64,000 bases of DNA from Cavenderia fasciculata (taxonomy: Eukaryota; Evosea; Eumycetozoa; Acytosteliales; Cavenderiaceae). Location of the stretch: NCBI RefSeq assembly GCF_000203815.1, contig NW_004457735.1, forward strand, positions 1,798,001 through 1,862,000, read 5' to 3'. Shown here in pieces: positions 1 through 11,929 of the stretch (the first letter of the stretch is position 1; each line of letters begins with the position of its first letter). Made by a program: the position numbers and the translations under genes. The notes beneath the pieces were generated by a model. It saw only the letters and a list, made by a program, of their open reading frames with translations. It was not told the DNA's origin and did no database searches.

Positions 1-568
1 AATAATTATAGTTATAACTAGTATACTAGTATACTAGTGGGTGGGATCATCCATCATTTTAAATTTAATCCCGATCCATTATCTCTTATTAAATTGATAT
101 TCAACTATTTATTATGGACGCACAAATTGATGAATCAACCGACCGACTACTAAAGACAAAGAGGGAAGGGTAGGGTTGAGAATTGATTGATTAATTCGAC
201 AGAGAGACATGTGATGGATTGAAATTACTCCCTCACTCAAGAATAATAATATCTATTGATAATTTTCATATTATTATTATTGTGTACTACTACTATTTTT
301 ACAACTCTTATTCCACCTTTTACACCATCATCATCACCACCACCACCAGTCTCCCAAAAGCAGTCAAGAGCTCCTCGTTTATCAATCCTTGTCCTTTTTC
401 CTTTTCTTTCTTTTTTTTTTTTTAATCGATATATTATTTACACATCTATAATTTGAATCAATCGATTAAATTGTCGTTATTCCTTTCTCCTCCTTATCCC
501 TTTACTACATTTTCACATACCCTTTACCAAATCATTAAAAAACCTCTTTCCTTTTATATTTTGTTTAG
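1..568. other. 5' flank and probable intron of RasGEF gene
   Basis: This A+T-rich stretch precedes the first confidently coding exon at 569. A pyrimidine-rich acceptor ending TTTAG lies at 564-568, and an in-frame TAG there rules out simple upstream extension. An upstream exon should supply the ATG. The only candidate I see is an ATG at 114 followed by about 18 codons and a GT donor near 169, but its phase does not fit the acceptor at 568; it would fit a poorer AG at 593-594. The first exon is therefore unresolved. The rest is T-rich low complexity with no other gene visible. Confidence 0.5.
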
Positions 569-3120
569 GAACAAAACCAAAAATTGGTCAATAGAGTTGA
601 CGAACTGGAAGCAATCAATCAAAGCCTTAAAGTACAACTGGAATATTTCCAAACTAAACTATTGGAATCTAGCTTTGAGGATAACAAAGACCTCTCTTCA
701 TGTCTATCAGACATTTATAACAGTTTGTCAATTACCGATATTCAACCAACAACTGCAGAGTCAAACAACAATAATACTGTTGCCAACAAACACATTAGAA
801 GCAAGACGGAAAAGGCATTACCAACTCCACCACCTAGACTTAACCATATTGGTAGCAACGGCCATCCAACAACAACAAATAATAATAATAATAATAGTAA
901 TAATAGTGTGATTAGTCCAAGAAGACCAACTTTGCTAACACGTAGCAATTCAGAGACATCTTTTGAATCAAAGATGGGAAATAATCATAATGGTATGTCA
1001 GATGACTTGTCTAGTAGTGGGAGTAGCAGCGCAACGACGCCACCCAATGGAAAGAATGGAAATTGGTCGGCTGGAGCAGTCACACCAAAACAAAGATCAG
1101 ACTCGATCGTTGTCGGTATCAATCCAAACAAGGATCCATTCCAAAGACTAAATAATTCAAGCTCTAGTGGCAGCAGCCTTCCAAGCAGTCCAAATAGAAT
1201 CCTAAATGGAAGTCCACAAAATTCACGCGAGAACCTAATGAGCCATTCATCGTCCTCTACACCCTCTAACCAATCGCCACCCTATTCTCCCGCCTCGCTG
1301 GCTTCATCCACCAACTCGGTTGGTGCTTATCCATACAATAGCGTTCCTGCCGGCAGCTCTGGCAGTGTAAATTCATCACCTCAATTGCTCTCCACCTCAC
1401 CGTCGGTTGAGCCAATCTCCCTCTCTTCGTCCATCACATCTGCCGACGCCATCAAGCGTCGTCCAGTACCCATTCCATCCATTCCCAACCGTCGTCCACC
1501 AAGCCAAACCTCACCCACCACGCCATCGGCACCAATGGCACCATTGCCCTTGGTCAGAACAGCATCGGCCGCACCAAAACCAATCTCTACCAGCCCAAGC
1601 AGCTCATACGGCACACCCCCACCCATCGTCCCAAGAACCAGCATTTCAGCATCAACCGATTCCCTGTCCTCATCGGCCGAGGACCTTCAAACAAACGCCA
1701 TCCTCGAAGAGCCAGAGGAAAACCCAGACGATCCAAACCTAGTTCTCGTTAAAAATGAAAACGGCAACTACTTGGTGCGTGGTGGCACCCTAGAAAAGTT
1801 GGTGTTGCGTCTTTCCTATGACAAGTCGCACGACACTGACTTTGCCGCTGCCTTTTTGTTGACCTATCGTTCATTTACCACCCCGGCCGATCTCATGGAG
1901 ATGTTGATCAAGAGTTACAACTCGATTGGAGGTAGCTCAATAGCCGATGAAAAGAAGAGAAAGATTACTCGTCTCCGTGTTGCCAACGTCGTCAAGATGT
2001 GGTTGGGAGAGCATTTCCACGATTTCGAGGAGGATAGTGTCCTTGTCCTCAAGTTGGACCAATTCATCAACAATCAAATTATCCCCGAGATGGATGGCAT
2101 TGGCAAGAACCTCAAGAAACTTTTATACCACGAAAAGGTTACACCCGTACCAACCTTTTCCTCTGCACCACCACCTAGCCTCGCACCAAAGGCAAAGGAT
2201 CCTTCGTTTATAGACCTCGATCCAATGGAGGTTGCCCGTCAAATGACCCTCATCGAATCGGATCTCTACAGAAAGATTGATCCAAAGGAATGTCTCAACC
2301 AAGGATGGAACAAGACAGACAAGGAAGAACGCTCTCCCAACATTATGGCCTTTATTCGTCGATTCAACGCCGTATCTATTTGGGTGGCCACTGAAGTTGT
2401 CAGAGCCGAAAAGATCAAAGAACGTGTCAGCATTGTCAAACGTTTTATCCTCGTTGCCCAAAAATGCAGAGAAATTGGCAACTTTAATGGTTGCATGGAA
2501 ATCCTTTCCGGACTCCAACAAACATCAGTATATAGACTCAGCAAGACATGGGAAAAGTTAGAATCCAAGCCATTGATCAAGAATGTCTATGATGAATTAC
2601 TAGACGTAATGGTTAAGTCAAAGAATCATAAAGAATATCGTGCTGCCCTTCATTCTTGTCATCCACCTTGTATTCCATATTTGGTAAGAAGAAAACAAAA
2701 AAGAAAAAGAAAACAATAATAATAATAGATACTAATTATATAAATATTTTTTAGGGAGTATATTTAACAGATTTAACATTTATAGAGGATGGTATGAAGA
2801 ATACATTAAATGGTAGAGACGAATTGATCAACTTTGAAAAGCGTAGAAAGATCTCGGTCGTCATTCGTGAGATTAAACAATACCAACAATCTCCATACAA
2901 CTTTTCGGTCGAAGAGGTTACCTGCCGATACCTTAAAACCCTTCCAAGCTTTACTGAAAAGGCGTTATACAAAGCAAGTTTAAGTTGCGAAGCAAAGGAA
3001 TCAAGAAATGGATCAACTGACGGCTCCACCTCTGGTGGCAGCGGTGGTGCAGGACCATCTTTAAAAAAGGAATTATCTCAATCCATTTTAAAGTTTAAAG
3101 ATTATTTAAATAACAATTAA
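569..3120 (+). CDS. Ras guanine nucleotide exchange factor (RasGEF_N + CDC25 domain), 5' exon missing
   Basis: Exons 569-2683 and 2755-3120 join in phase 0 across a 71-nt intron, giving 826 codons before the stop at 3118-3120. The N-terminus is a short coiled coil (QNQKLVNRVDELEAINQ) followed by about 380 residues rich in Ser, Pro and Asn. A RasGEF N-terminal module begins near nt 1774 (VRGGTLEKLVLRL, FLLTYRSF). The catalytic CDC25 homology domain spans about nt 2215-3000, with VARQMTLIESDLYRKI, NIMAFIRRFNAVSIWVATEV and, across the splice, PYLGVYLTDLTFIEDG. Such proteins load Ras with GTP at the membrane and in dictyostelids act in chemotaxis and aggregation. The catalytic domain looks intact. 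The start codon is not resolved. A Gly/Ser linker precedes the C-terminus. The symbol within the large Gef family cannot be assigned by eye. Confidence 0.9.
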
Positions 3121-3495
3121 CAAATAACTCATCACAACCATTAATAATAATAATAATATTAATAACAACAAACAATCGTAAATAATAACAAATAATAACA
3201 AACTAATCGTAAATAATAGGAATAATAATAAGAATAAGAAATAAGAATCAATGTCACTAATAATAATAATAATTAACTAACCAACACAACAACCAATATT
3301 GTATATTTACCTTTTTTTCAATTTAAACAATCCAAATCCCCTCCTATCCTCCTCCTTTTTTTTCACATCTCAACTAACTTACTTATTTAAAACAATACAC
3401 TAATGTTTCAAACATAAGAGTATTGTACTTCACTAAAACAACAAAAGTTTAATAAATTTATACTTATCGATAATAATTTATGTGCATAAGCAATA
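3121..3495. other. convergent intergenic region
   Basis: About 375 nt lie between two convergent genes. The stretch is dominated by AAT and AAC repeats near the RasGEF stop and by poly-T tracts. It is presumably the two 3' ends with polyadenylation signals (AATAAA-like strings near 3450). No ORF or structured element is seen. Confidence 0.6.
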
Positions 3496-5043
3496 TTATT
3501 TATTTAAAAGATGGTTAATGACAATACCAGCCGACACTGATGCATTTAAACTCTCTAGTTTGGGGTTTGCCTTGTTTGAGACTGGGATCTTTACAGTTTC
3601 ATCACATTCCTGAATAATATTATCCGATACACCAAAACCTTCATTGCCAATAACAAGAATAGTAGGTTGGGTGAGTTTTACACTATTTAATGGTTTGCTG
3701 TCTTCGCCTAAGCTAGTTCCCATGATTTTCCAACCATTTTCCTTTGAACCTTTGAGGAAGCCATACATGGACATGGTTTTGTAGATTGGTGTGTCTTCAA
3801 GTGCACCAGCACTAGCTTTAGAGGCCACCGGTGTGAGCGGGGAGGAATGCTTGTCGGTGGTAACAACACCGCTGACACCAAAGAAATGACAGGTTCTGAT
3901 AATGGCACCAGTGTTTTGTGGATCCCAAATCTCGTCTAGTGCAACAACCAATGGTGGTGACTTTAGTTTATCCATTGCTTCCTTTGTAATGACTTGTAGT
4001 TTATCAATTGATTCAGCAGTCAATGGTGAACAGTCCATTACCATTCCATTATGTACATTCCATTTTGAAAAGGTATCCAATAATTGTTTTTTAACTGGGT
4101 ATACAGGTACTCCCAATTCTTTACATTTTTTAATTATTTCTTTTACTGCTTTTCTATTAAATAATAAATAATATAAAATATAATTAGTTTTTAATCCTTC
4201 TTATTTGTGTTGATTTAAAATCTTTGTGGCAACATACACATTTTTCTTATCATTGTATCTTTCAACTTCATTTTCTTCTTCTTCTTGTTCATTTTCTCCA
4301 TCAAAGACTACTTCACCTTTTCTTTTAGGATCTGGTTGAGTATCTAATGATTTGAGAGTACCAAACTTTAATCTTGAATAGGTAGAGTCCAAAAGATAGA
4401 GAGCATTAAATGAACGATTATTGGCAAATATTGAAATCCAAATTGGATTCAAACCAAACAATGCTTCACCTTGAATTTGATATTTTTCCTTTTGTTGTTG
4501 ATTGATTCGGTCCATTTCTTTTAGATAATCATTCTTTTCACCATCAAAAGAACGATCGTTGTTGTACTTTTTGAAAGAAGATGAACGATCTCCTCTACCA
4601 AAACTCCTATTACCACCATCATCAATTGATCTATCTCTTCCATATCTCTTATTACTACCACCATCATTAAATGGTCTCTTTTCAAATGATGATCTATTTT
4701 CAAATGATGATGATCTCTTTTCTTCATGTTGATAATCAAGAGAAGGTTTTGTAAATCTTTGCTTGTGTTCTCCATTATTATTATCACCACCATCTTTTAT
4801 AATAGTAGTACTACTACTACTATTATTATTGTCTCGATTGTTGTTAGGAGTGAAACTTCTTCCTCTTCTTTGACCACCATTTTCTATAGATTCAGAAGAC
4901 GAGTTTCGATTGTTTCTTCTATTGTAATCATCTCCAGATCTCTTGAATCCAATCGTTGAATATGAGCATACTTGTAGAGTTATACTACAACTATAACTAT
5001 TTACCCTTAAAAGAGTTGTCTTTTGAACTATTGATTTAAACAT
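3496..5043 (-). CDS. SpoU/TrmH-family rRNA 2'-O-ribose methyltransferase, mitochondrial MRM1-like
   Basis: Two exons, 5043-4238 and 4153-3496, flank an 84-nt GTATGT...TAG intron and give 487 residues. The exon-1 reading frame otherwise ends at a stop at 4201, so the junction (KKN-V-KAVKEIIKKCKELG) is inferred from phase and continuity. The start at 5043 is the first ATG and opens a basic, Ser-rich N-terminus (MFKSIVQKTTLLRVNSYS) resembling a mitochondrial presequence. Residues about 40-185 are Arg/Asn/Ser-rich low complexity. From about residue 190 a SpoU substrate-binding domain appears (EALFGLNPIWISI). From about 335 to the end comes the SPOUT fold with its three motifs: LDEIWDPQNTGAIIRTC, VIGNEGFGVS and LNASVSAG. 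The family methylates ribose in large-subunit rRNA using SAM. Substrate and organelle are inference from the MRM1 resemblance. Confidence 0.86.
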
Positions 5044-5229
5044 AATTAATAGTTTAAAAGTTTTAATAAGATTCAAAACGAAAAAAAGAAAACTGATCGA
5101 TTGACTTTTACACAAATAATATATGAAAATTAATTAAATTCTATTCTTTTATATAAAAAAAGGGATGGAGATGATCATAGCGGTAAACAGGAGTTAATAG
5201 TTTTAATATATAACCTAAATTTATTTATT

Positions 5230-8225
5230 TTATTTTATTTTATTTACTTTTCTTTTATTCTTCTTTTCTTGAATCTTTTTCTTTTTCTTTTCATCTTGTT
5301 TAACCTTTTGTTTTTCTTCTTGTTCGGTAAGGATTCTGTTTCCAGTGAAAAAGGTGTGAGCTTGGACGATTTCAATTTCACGCTTGAGGTAACCCATGGC
5401 GGCACGATTGAAGCCAATGTAGTCACGTTGACGTTGGAGACGATCCTTGATGAGCTCGTTCAACTCCTTGAGGACCAATGCCATGTCCTCGCTGATTGAA
5501 AGATGGTTTTGATGAGTTTGTACAAGATAAAAGACGCAACGAGAGATGAGTTCGACATTGTAGGCTCGACGAAGCCATTTGATACAATATTGGAAAAAGA
5601 CTTTGAGGTCGGTGAAGGGGAGGACCATCAACGACTCTTCCAAGTCACCAGCACGCACCTTGCGTACCTTTTCCCAGAGGTAGTCTTCGATATCCTTGCC
5701 AAACAAAAAGATGTTGGCTTCGAATGGAGCAATCGACGATGGAGGTTGACCATCCTCGATCTGCTTTTGTACGTCTCTTTCGTGATCCAAGATACGTTGA
5801 CGTTCGTTTTCGACGAGGATCATTGCCTCGATAATCTCTTCTCCGGCAATGACCGAGTCGATGGTTTGCTTGGACGCCTTGCCATGCTCGTCTTTTTCAG
5901 CCAACATTTCTTGGGTACGCACACGAGAGTTGTCTTCGAGTGTCAATTCCCAGTCCTTTTCCAACTCGATTTGCTTGTCTGACTCGGGGAAGAGTGGTTC
6001 TTGCGATTGGTTAAAGACACGGATGGAACGGTCGTGACTGCCCGTCATGAAAAAGGTGCCGGTCGAGCCGATGGCCAACGCCCAGACCTCGCTGTGGTGG
6101 GCGGCGATCGACTGGATCTGCTCGAATTTGTCGCAGTCCCAGATCTTGATCTTGGCGTCCTTGGAGACTGTGATGGCGTGATGTGTCTTGGGGATGAATC
6201 CGACCTGCATGATCGAGTCGTCGTGTGCAAACATGGACTTGTGGCAATCACCATAGTCGAGACCCCAGATACGGATGTTCTTGTCGGCCGAACCCGTCAC
6301 GACAAGTGTACTGTCGTCCGAGATGTCGAGTGTCATGACAGGCAACTTGTGTCCGTACAGCGACAGATGGAACTTGAGTGTGTCGGCGTAGAACAGCTTG
6401 ACGGTGTTATCGAGCAATGCAACAGCCAAGAAACGACCGTCCTTGCTAAACTTGACCGAAAGAACGTCAGTCTCCATCGCCAGTGTTTGTGTATGGGTAA
6501 GTGTCAGCTTCTTGCTCGACACCATGGTGTCTTGGTCAGTCTGCTCGGCAATTTCAAACTCCCAAAACTTGATGGCCTTGTCACCTGAAACCGAGACCAA
6601 CCCGCTTTGATCGGGCATCAACGCAATGCTCCAGACTTCGGCTTCGTGAGCCTTGATCGATTGCAAGTGCTCGGCCGACGACAACTCAAACACCTCGAGT
6701 GTGCCAGACTTGGTACCGACGATAACATGCAAGTTTCCCGGCACAAACAAAGTGCACAGGCCATAGTCGCAGTCAAACGATCTGATGCACTTCATCGTCT
6801 TTACATTCCAAATCTTGAGAGAGTCGCTCGACGTCGATGCCAACAAGGCGTCGTTGGTACTCATAACCAACGATCTCACGTCACTACGATGACCCTGTTG
6901 ATCCAACGTTGCTATCGCAGTACATCCCTCCTCTTTAATCTCATACTCTACCATTGAATTACCCATCAACGTAACAATCAACTTGTTCCAATGACTATTT
7001 ACACCAAATGAAAATCCTCTAATCTTTGATGGTGTCTTTACAGTCTCTGTATGATTATATTCATCTTTTACATTTAATTCTAGAACCAAATAAATATTAA
7101 TATACATCTCTCTTTTTTTTTGTCTCTATTTTCTTTTCTTTTTGTTTGTTTCTTACGTTTCTTTTGTCTATGTTGTTCTTCTAATATTTTTCTTGGAGTA
7201 ATTGAAAATATATCCATAAAACGAGCGGTTGATTGACAGATCAATACACGATTGGTGGAATCAAATCTAACACTTGAATAGGATTCACCTTTGCATGCGA
7301 TCGATCCATAATACTTTGCAAAATCTTCTCCATTTTGATGAACGATTTCTTCGTCCTCTTCTCCTCCATCCTTTTGTAGATCCAAGTTGGCACCTTTGTT
7401 GATTGGAACGTTGACAGAATAGTTGAATGAATTCAATAGTTGGATACCATCTCTATCCTTTTCGTCTTGTGCAGCGAGTTGGGTGTGAATTCTCCACACT
7501 CTAATCATACTGTCCGATGTACAACTAACCATACGTGTTTCATTGGCGTTAATGTCGAGTGACCAAATTGGATTACGATGGCCGACAATAGTCTGTACAC
7601 AATGTTGAGTCTCTGTCTCCCAAATCTTGATGAGACCATCCTTTGAACAACTAATCATATGATTGGAACGTTCGAGTAGACGTACCTGTGTAACAACGTC
7701 ACGATGACCACGTAAACGATATAAACCAGCTTCTGTAATAACATCCCATATAATAATCTCTGTATCTCTACTACCCGATACCAAATTTGAACCCAATTTG
7801 TTAAAATGTAAACAAGTAACTGCTGCACGATGACCATTCAACACAGAAATCAAACTATAATCTTGTAAATTCCATAATCTAATTGCTCCATCTGTATATC
7901 TACACAAAATAATAAGAATAATAAGAATGTATATAATTAGAATAATGTGTATGTGTATGTGTATGTGTTGTTATTGTTATTGTCTCTCTACATACCCAGC
8001 AGCTAATATATTTCCATCGGTAGTTTGAGCAACAGATGATACCTCTGATTTAATGTCATCTTCAAATAACCATCTCTGTACAACACCCTGTCTTATATTC
8101 CATATAGCTATACGTTCACCACAACCAGTGATTGCATATTTGCCCGATGTATCCAACAATGATTGTGTAGTCGAGATGGTACCAAACAAATCTTGTTGTA
8201 CATATTTTAAATATGATTTAACCAT
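5230..8225 (-). CDS. wdr3: WDR3/Utp12 (Dip2), U3 snoRNP small-subunit processome WD40 protein
   Basis: Three exons, 8225-7996, 7899-7157 and 7079-5230, give 940 residues, close to the length of animal WDR3. Both introns (95-96 nt and 77 nt) have GTATG/GTAAG donors and TAG acceptors and keep frame. The protein is two tandem WD40 propellers: repeats such as GHRAAVTCLHFN, GHRDVVTQVRLL and GHRNPIWSLDIN in the first half, and GHRSDVRSLVMSTND, GHKLPVMTLDISDD and AHHSEVWALAIG in the second. An acidic insert (GGEEDEEIVHQNGED) sits between them. The C-terminal 200 residues are the helical Utp12 domain, and the tail is Lys-rich (about KQDEKKKKKIQEKKNK), fitting nucleolar localisation. It belongs to the UTP-B complex, which assembles on pre-18S rRNA. 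No key part is missing. Confidence 0.93.
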
Positions 8226-9124
8226 TCTCTCTCTTATTTATTTATATAAAAACAAAGAAAAAGGATATGGTTGATATATATAAAGGATAAAAGAAGATTG
8301 TTGTTTATAAAGTACTTGATACTCTCAAATGGGGTGGTCTATGAAAAAAACGAAAGAGACGAGGAACGCGAAAATGTTTTTTTTTTTTTGAATTATTTTT
8401 ATTTCTTTTTTGGGACTGTTAACACAATAAATATGTAATAATAATAACTTAAGTAATAACATTTTACATTAATAAATATTTATAGAATAATAGAATTAAT
8501 TATCTATAAAGATAAATATCTTGATCTATTTGTATTGTGTTTTTGATTTTTTTTTAAATGGGTAAATTGGATTGTCAAAGTTCCCACCCTCATTGCCATT
8601 TTCATTTTAATTTGGTAAAGTGTGTTGTGATTGAATCATTCATTATCTATCTGTCTTGCTAATCATTCTTTTATTCTTTTCAATGATGAGGTCATCAAAG
8701 ATGTCTGTAGTTTGACTCTACTTACAATTGGGAAATTGCTCAGCTACAGTTGATCGATCGCGCAACAAAGATATTTTCAAAATTTCTTTCTATAGTTGAC
8801 CTCGAAGAATGGGGAGAGCGATTCAATAGCTTTTTAGAGACAGACAGACATAGACACACAGAAGATATACTTCTTATTTTATACTATTTAATCAACCAAG
8901 CATCTTTTAGTAGTGTTGTTCATAAAGTATTATAGAGTAGATACCACCTGCCGATTCGTCAACAACAATCCTCCTACTACTTCTCTATTTTTTGCTTTTT
9001 CAGTACAAATATCTCTTGTCACTCAATTTGCTTTACGATTCGAATCATCATTCTTTTGTTTACTCTTTTTTCTAAATTTACTCAACACCTCTATATATAT
9101 TTATAAGATATATAATCAAAAAAG
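8226..9124. other. divergent promoter region between wdr3 and the Dcd1-like gene
   Basis: About 900 nt separate two divergently transcribed genes. Poly-T/poly-A tracts typical of dictyostelid promoters occur, for example at 8376-8388 and 8545-8556. Small open frames occur around 8750-8935 but have no recognisable protein and weak coding character. No RNA gene or strong repeat is seen. Confidence 0.5.
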
Positions 9125-10417
9125 ATGATGAAATCAATGATTATATTAATTATAACAACATTGTTATTAACAATTGTTAATGCACAATGCCCAGGCAATC
9201 CAACTGGTATTCCAGTATACACAGAGTCTGCAATCTATTTGAATGCAACCACTAATGGCAAGCTCTATGTGACTGGACCAGCAGACAACCAAGTCAACAT
9301 TCTCCAAGTGTACGGCACTGCCTACGAGCGTGGTTATGCTCACGGTGTCTTGTTGCGTGGCGAGGCCCAAGAGATCTATGCTGTCTTTTTCGAGTTTGTC
9401 ACCGACATGGTCAACGAGCTCGTCGAAAAGTACGCCAAGTTCATCCCATTGTGGTTGGTCGATTTGATTGAGCGTGCTGGCATTGGCGCTGCTCTCGACA
9501 TTACAGCCGACCTCACCAAAAAGTACACACCCCAACACTTTTTCGACGAGATGCGTGGACTTGCCGACGGCTCTGGTCTGCCCTACCAAACCGTTCTCCG
9601 TCTCCACATGTTCCCCGAGTTGATCAAGGCCGCCTGCTCGATGGTCGGAGCCTGGGGTGACGCATCGATCGACGGTAACCTCTACCAACTACGTGCTTTG
9701 GACTTTAAGCCAGAGACACCACTCCGTCTGCATCCAGTGGTCATCGTGTCGCATCCAACCGACGGTGGAGACACTTTTGCCACCTTGTCGTGGGCTGGTT
9801 TCCTCGGTGCCTTGACTGGATACTCTCAACGTATGGGTATCTGTGAAAAGTACTGGTTTGCCTACAACGGCACTTCCTCGCGTGAGGGATACCCATGGCA
9901 CTTCCTCTTGCGTGACATCCTCCAATTTGACAACAACCCAGACGAGGCTCTCACCCGTATCATCAACGCCGAACGTACCTGCTCCATCTATGTCGGTCTC
10001 GGTACCAACGCCACCAACGATTTCCGTGCCGTCGAGTACTCTCACCAAGTTGTCCGTGTCTTTGACGACCAAACCCCATTCCCAGCCTTTGCTCCACCAT
10101 CGGCCGCACATCCACTCATCAAGGACGTCGTCTACATTGACAAGCACGTTCAACCTTCCAACGACCCATGTATCGGCAGCGTACTCCAAAAGAATCACGG
10201 TCAAATCAACGTGCAAACCTACATTGATCTCACCGCCCAAGAGCAAACTGGTGATCTCCACATTGCCATCTACGACTTTGCCGCCAACCAAATGTTTGTT
10301 TCCGTAGCCACCCAACAAGGTCCATACCCACCACCTGCCAATTTTACTCTTGTCCCAGCCTATGCAAGACAATTCCTTCAAATTGATTTAGAATATTTCT
10401 TTAATGAATCAATTTAA
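9125..10417 (+). CDS. secreted Dcd1-like Ntn hydrolase (peptidase C45 / acid ceramidase-like family)
   Basis: A single exon encodes 430 residues from the ATG at 9125. A second ATG follows immediately, so the start could be one codon later. The first about 20 residues (MMKSMIILIITTLLLTIVNA) are a clear signal peptide with cleavage predicted before QCPGNP. The body resembles the isopenicillin-N-acyltransferase/acid-ceramidase-like Ntn fold known in dictyostelids as Dcd1 proteins. It includes VYGTAYERGYAHGVLLRG, DEMRGLADGSGLPYQTVL and the segment AACSMVGAWG, where Cys of ACSM is the expected autocatalytic N-terminal nucleophile after self-cleavage. NGT, NAT and NFT glycosylation sequons occur. 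It probably acts as an amidase on lipid or peptide amides in the secretory or lysosomal path; the substrate is unknown. Codon use is strongly biased to C-ending codons, suggesting high expression. Confidence 0.85.
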   Translation: MMKSMIILIITTLLLTIVNAQCPGNPTGIPVYTESAIYLNATTNGKLYVTGPADNQVNILQVYGTAYERGYAHGVLLRGEAQEIYAVFFEFVTDMVNELVEKYAKFIPLWLVDLIERAGIGAALDITADLTKKYTPQHFFDEMRGLADGSGLPYQTVLRLHMFPELIKAACSMVGAWGDASIDGNLYQLRALDFKPETPLRLHPVVIVSHPTDGGDTFATLSWAGFLGALTGYSQRMGICEKYWFAYNGTSSREGYPWHFLLRDILQFDNNPDEALTRIINAERTCSIYVGLGTNATNDFRAVEYSHQVVRVFDDQTPFPAFAPPSAAHPLIKDVVYIDKHVQPSNDPCIGSVLQKNHGQINVQTYIDLTAQEQTGDLHIAIYDFAANQMFVSVATQQGPYPPPANFTLVPAYARQFLQIDLEYFFNESI

Positions 10418-10511
10418 ACAGAGGAAATCTTTTTTTTAAAACAAAATGAAATAAATCAAAATTAGGTATAAATTAAAAAATTAGTTTGTTTTCTTTTATT
10501 TTATTATTTGT

Positions 10512-11567
10512 TTATTGTATTGGTTCTTTTTTCTTTAAAGTTAATTGATTAATGTCAAATGAAGTACCATCTGGATGAAGTTCATAGGATGTGGCACCAA
10601 CATGACCATTTGCATTACATTCACGTGCCAATAGATACCCATTGTCTGCTAAACCTTCGACACGTACAGTGATGTTTTGGCTTTCGAGTTTGACGATTTG
10701 ACCACTATGCATCCATGCACGTAGGTAGTCTTGTTGCATTGGTTTGAATCCATTTTGGGTAAATGTAAGATAGAGTGATTCAAATTCCTTCATAAAACGG
10801 GCCAATACCAACTCTCTCGTAAACAAACCAGTTTGAGAAGCTTGTGCATCGAGACAAGTAGATGGTTCACTATTGGTAACATTGATACCAATACCAATGA
10901 CAACATCAAAAGATCCACCAAAGTAGTTACTTTGACACAAGATACCACCAATCTTTTTACCACCACAATATACATCGTTGGGCCATTTAAGACGAACAGG
11001 CTCTTTCATCTTGGGACATATACTATCGACAGCTTTAACTAGTGCCAATCCAGATACATATTGTAGGAATGGTAGTTTACTACCATCACTCTCTCGACAC
11101 TTGAATGAAAACACCAAACATCCTTGTGGCGATGTCCACATGTTTTGGCCTCTTCCAACAGCACTGTTTTGAAGATCAGCAACCATCACCAAACCAGGTG
11201 TAGTGTATGTAAAATATTTTAGCATAAGCTTTTGAGTTGATGAAAGGTGTTGTCCATAGATTAAACATTTACCATAAAGTATAGTTGATAGATTCTTGAA
11301 ATAATCTTTAACATGGAATGCAGTTGGTATAGATGATTGAGTATTTGCATCTTCTTCACTTGCAATATATAATGAGAATTGGTCTTGTACAACTCCACCA
11401 CCACTGTTGACAACAGCTTCCTGAGGTTTCAAAGTTGTTGTAGTCTCCATGATGGTTGATACCGGTTGTCCTGGGTATTGAGGTGTTGCAAACATTCTTT
11501 TAACATCATCACATCTAATTGGTGGATCAGCGTATAAATATGCATGTTCATTATTACTACTAGTCAT
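10512..11567 (-). CDS. hlcs: biotin-protein ligase (holocarboxylase synthetase)
   Basis: A single exon encodes 351 residues when started at the ATG at 11567 (MTSSNNEHAYLYADPP). The frame is open further upstream, with an alternative ATG at 11726 that would add 53 residues, hydrophobic then basic; this might be an organellar leader or simply 5' UTR. The BPL/LplA catalytic domain lies in the C-terminal two thirds: the biotin/ATP loop NSAVGRGQNMWTSPQGCL, where the usual GRGR is GRGQ, the catalytic-lysine motif LKWPNDVYCGGKKIGG, and VVIGIGINVTN. The C-terminal BPL_C domain follows (MHSGQIVKLE). The N-terminal about 140 residues resemble the less conserved extension of eukaryotic enzymes. It attaches biotin to carboxylases such as acetyl-CoA carboxylase. 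Confidence 0.9.
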   Translation of the reverse strand: MTSSNNEHAYLYADPPIRCDDVKRMFATPQYPGQPVSTIMETTTTLKPQEAVVNSGGGVVQDQFSLYIASEEDANTQSSIPTAFHVKDYFKNLSTILYGKCLIYGQHLSSTQKLMLKYFTYTTPGLVMVADLQNSAVGRGQNMWTSPQGCLVFSFKCRESDGSKLPFLQYVSGLALVKAVDSICPKMKEPVRLKWPNDVYCGGKKIGGILCQSNYFGGSFDVVIGIGINVTNSEPSTCLDAQASQTGLFTRELVLARFMKEFESLYLTFTQNGFKPMQQDYLRAWMHSGQIVKLESQNITVRVEGLADNGYLLARECNANGHVGATSYELHPDGTSFDINQLTLKKKEPIQ

Positions 11568-11929
11568 CTTTTCCTTGTTTATAAATATTATTCTTTTAAT
11601 CTTTTCTTTTGTAGTACTACAATATTTTGATGATTGTGATGATAAAGGAGGTACAATTGATATTAAAAATGTGACTAAAGGACGGTACGAGTTATAAGTT
11701 AGTCCTACACCTTTAAATAATAACATGTACGTATCTTCTTCTTCTTTTAACAATACAACGAACTTTAGTGGGATGTCCCAAGAATGATGACCTTTCCGAA
11801 TTCGGCAATTTAATTTAATTTAAATTTAAAATTTCATCAGATTACAATCTCTACGTACGTCTTTGAAACCATTAGTATCATTTGTCTTGTTTTATAGTTT
11901 GTATTATTATTTATTTGTTTTATTTGTTT
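11568..11929. other. spacer between two tandem minus-strand genes
   Basis: This 362-nt stretch contains the possible N-terminal extension of the ligase (11568-11726) and an A+T-rich remainder that should hold the ligase promoter and the 3' end of the phosphatase gene. No separate gene is visible. Confidence 0.5.

Noticed and set aside
219-911. Overlapping frames upstream of the RasGEF coding region
   Set aside because: They lack ATG starts, consist of low-complexity residues encoded by T-rich or AAT-rich DNA, and lie over the presumed intron or over the RasGEF frame.
5499-6960. Long plus-strand frames opposite the WDR3 gene
   Set aside because: Antisense shadows of the well-supported WD40 exons, produced by C/G-ending codon bias.
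9689-10381. 230-codon minus-strand frame inside the Dcd1-like gene
   Set aside because: Shadow of a strongly codon-biased gene; sequence has no family features, while the plus strand has signal peptide and catalytic motif.
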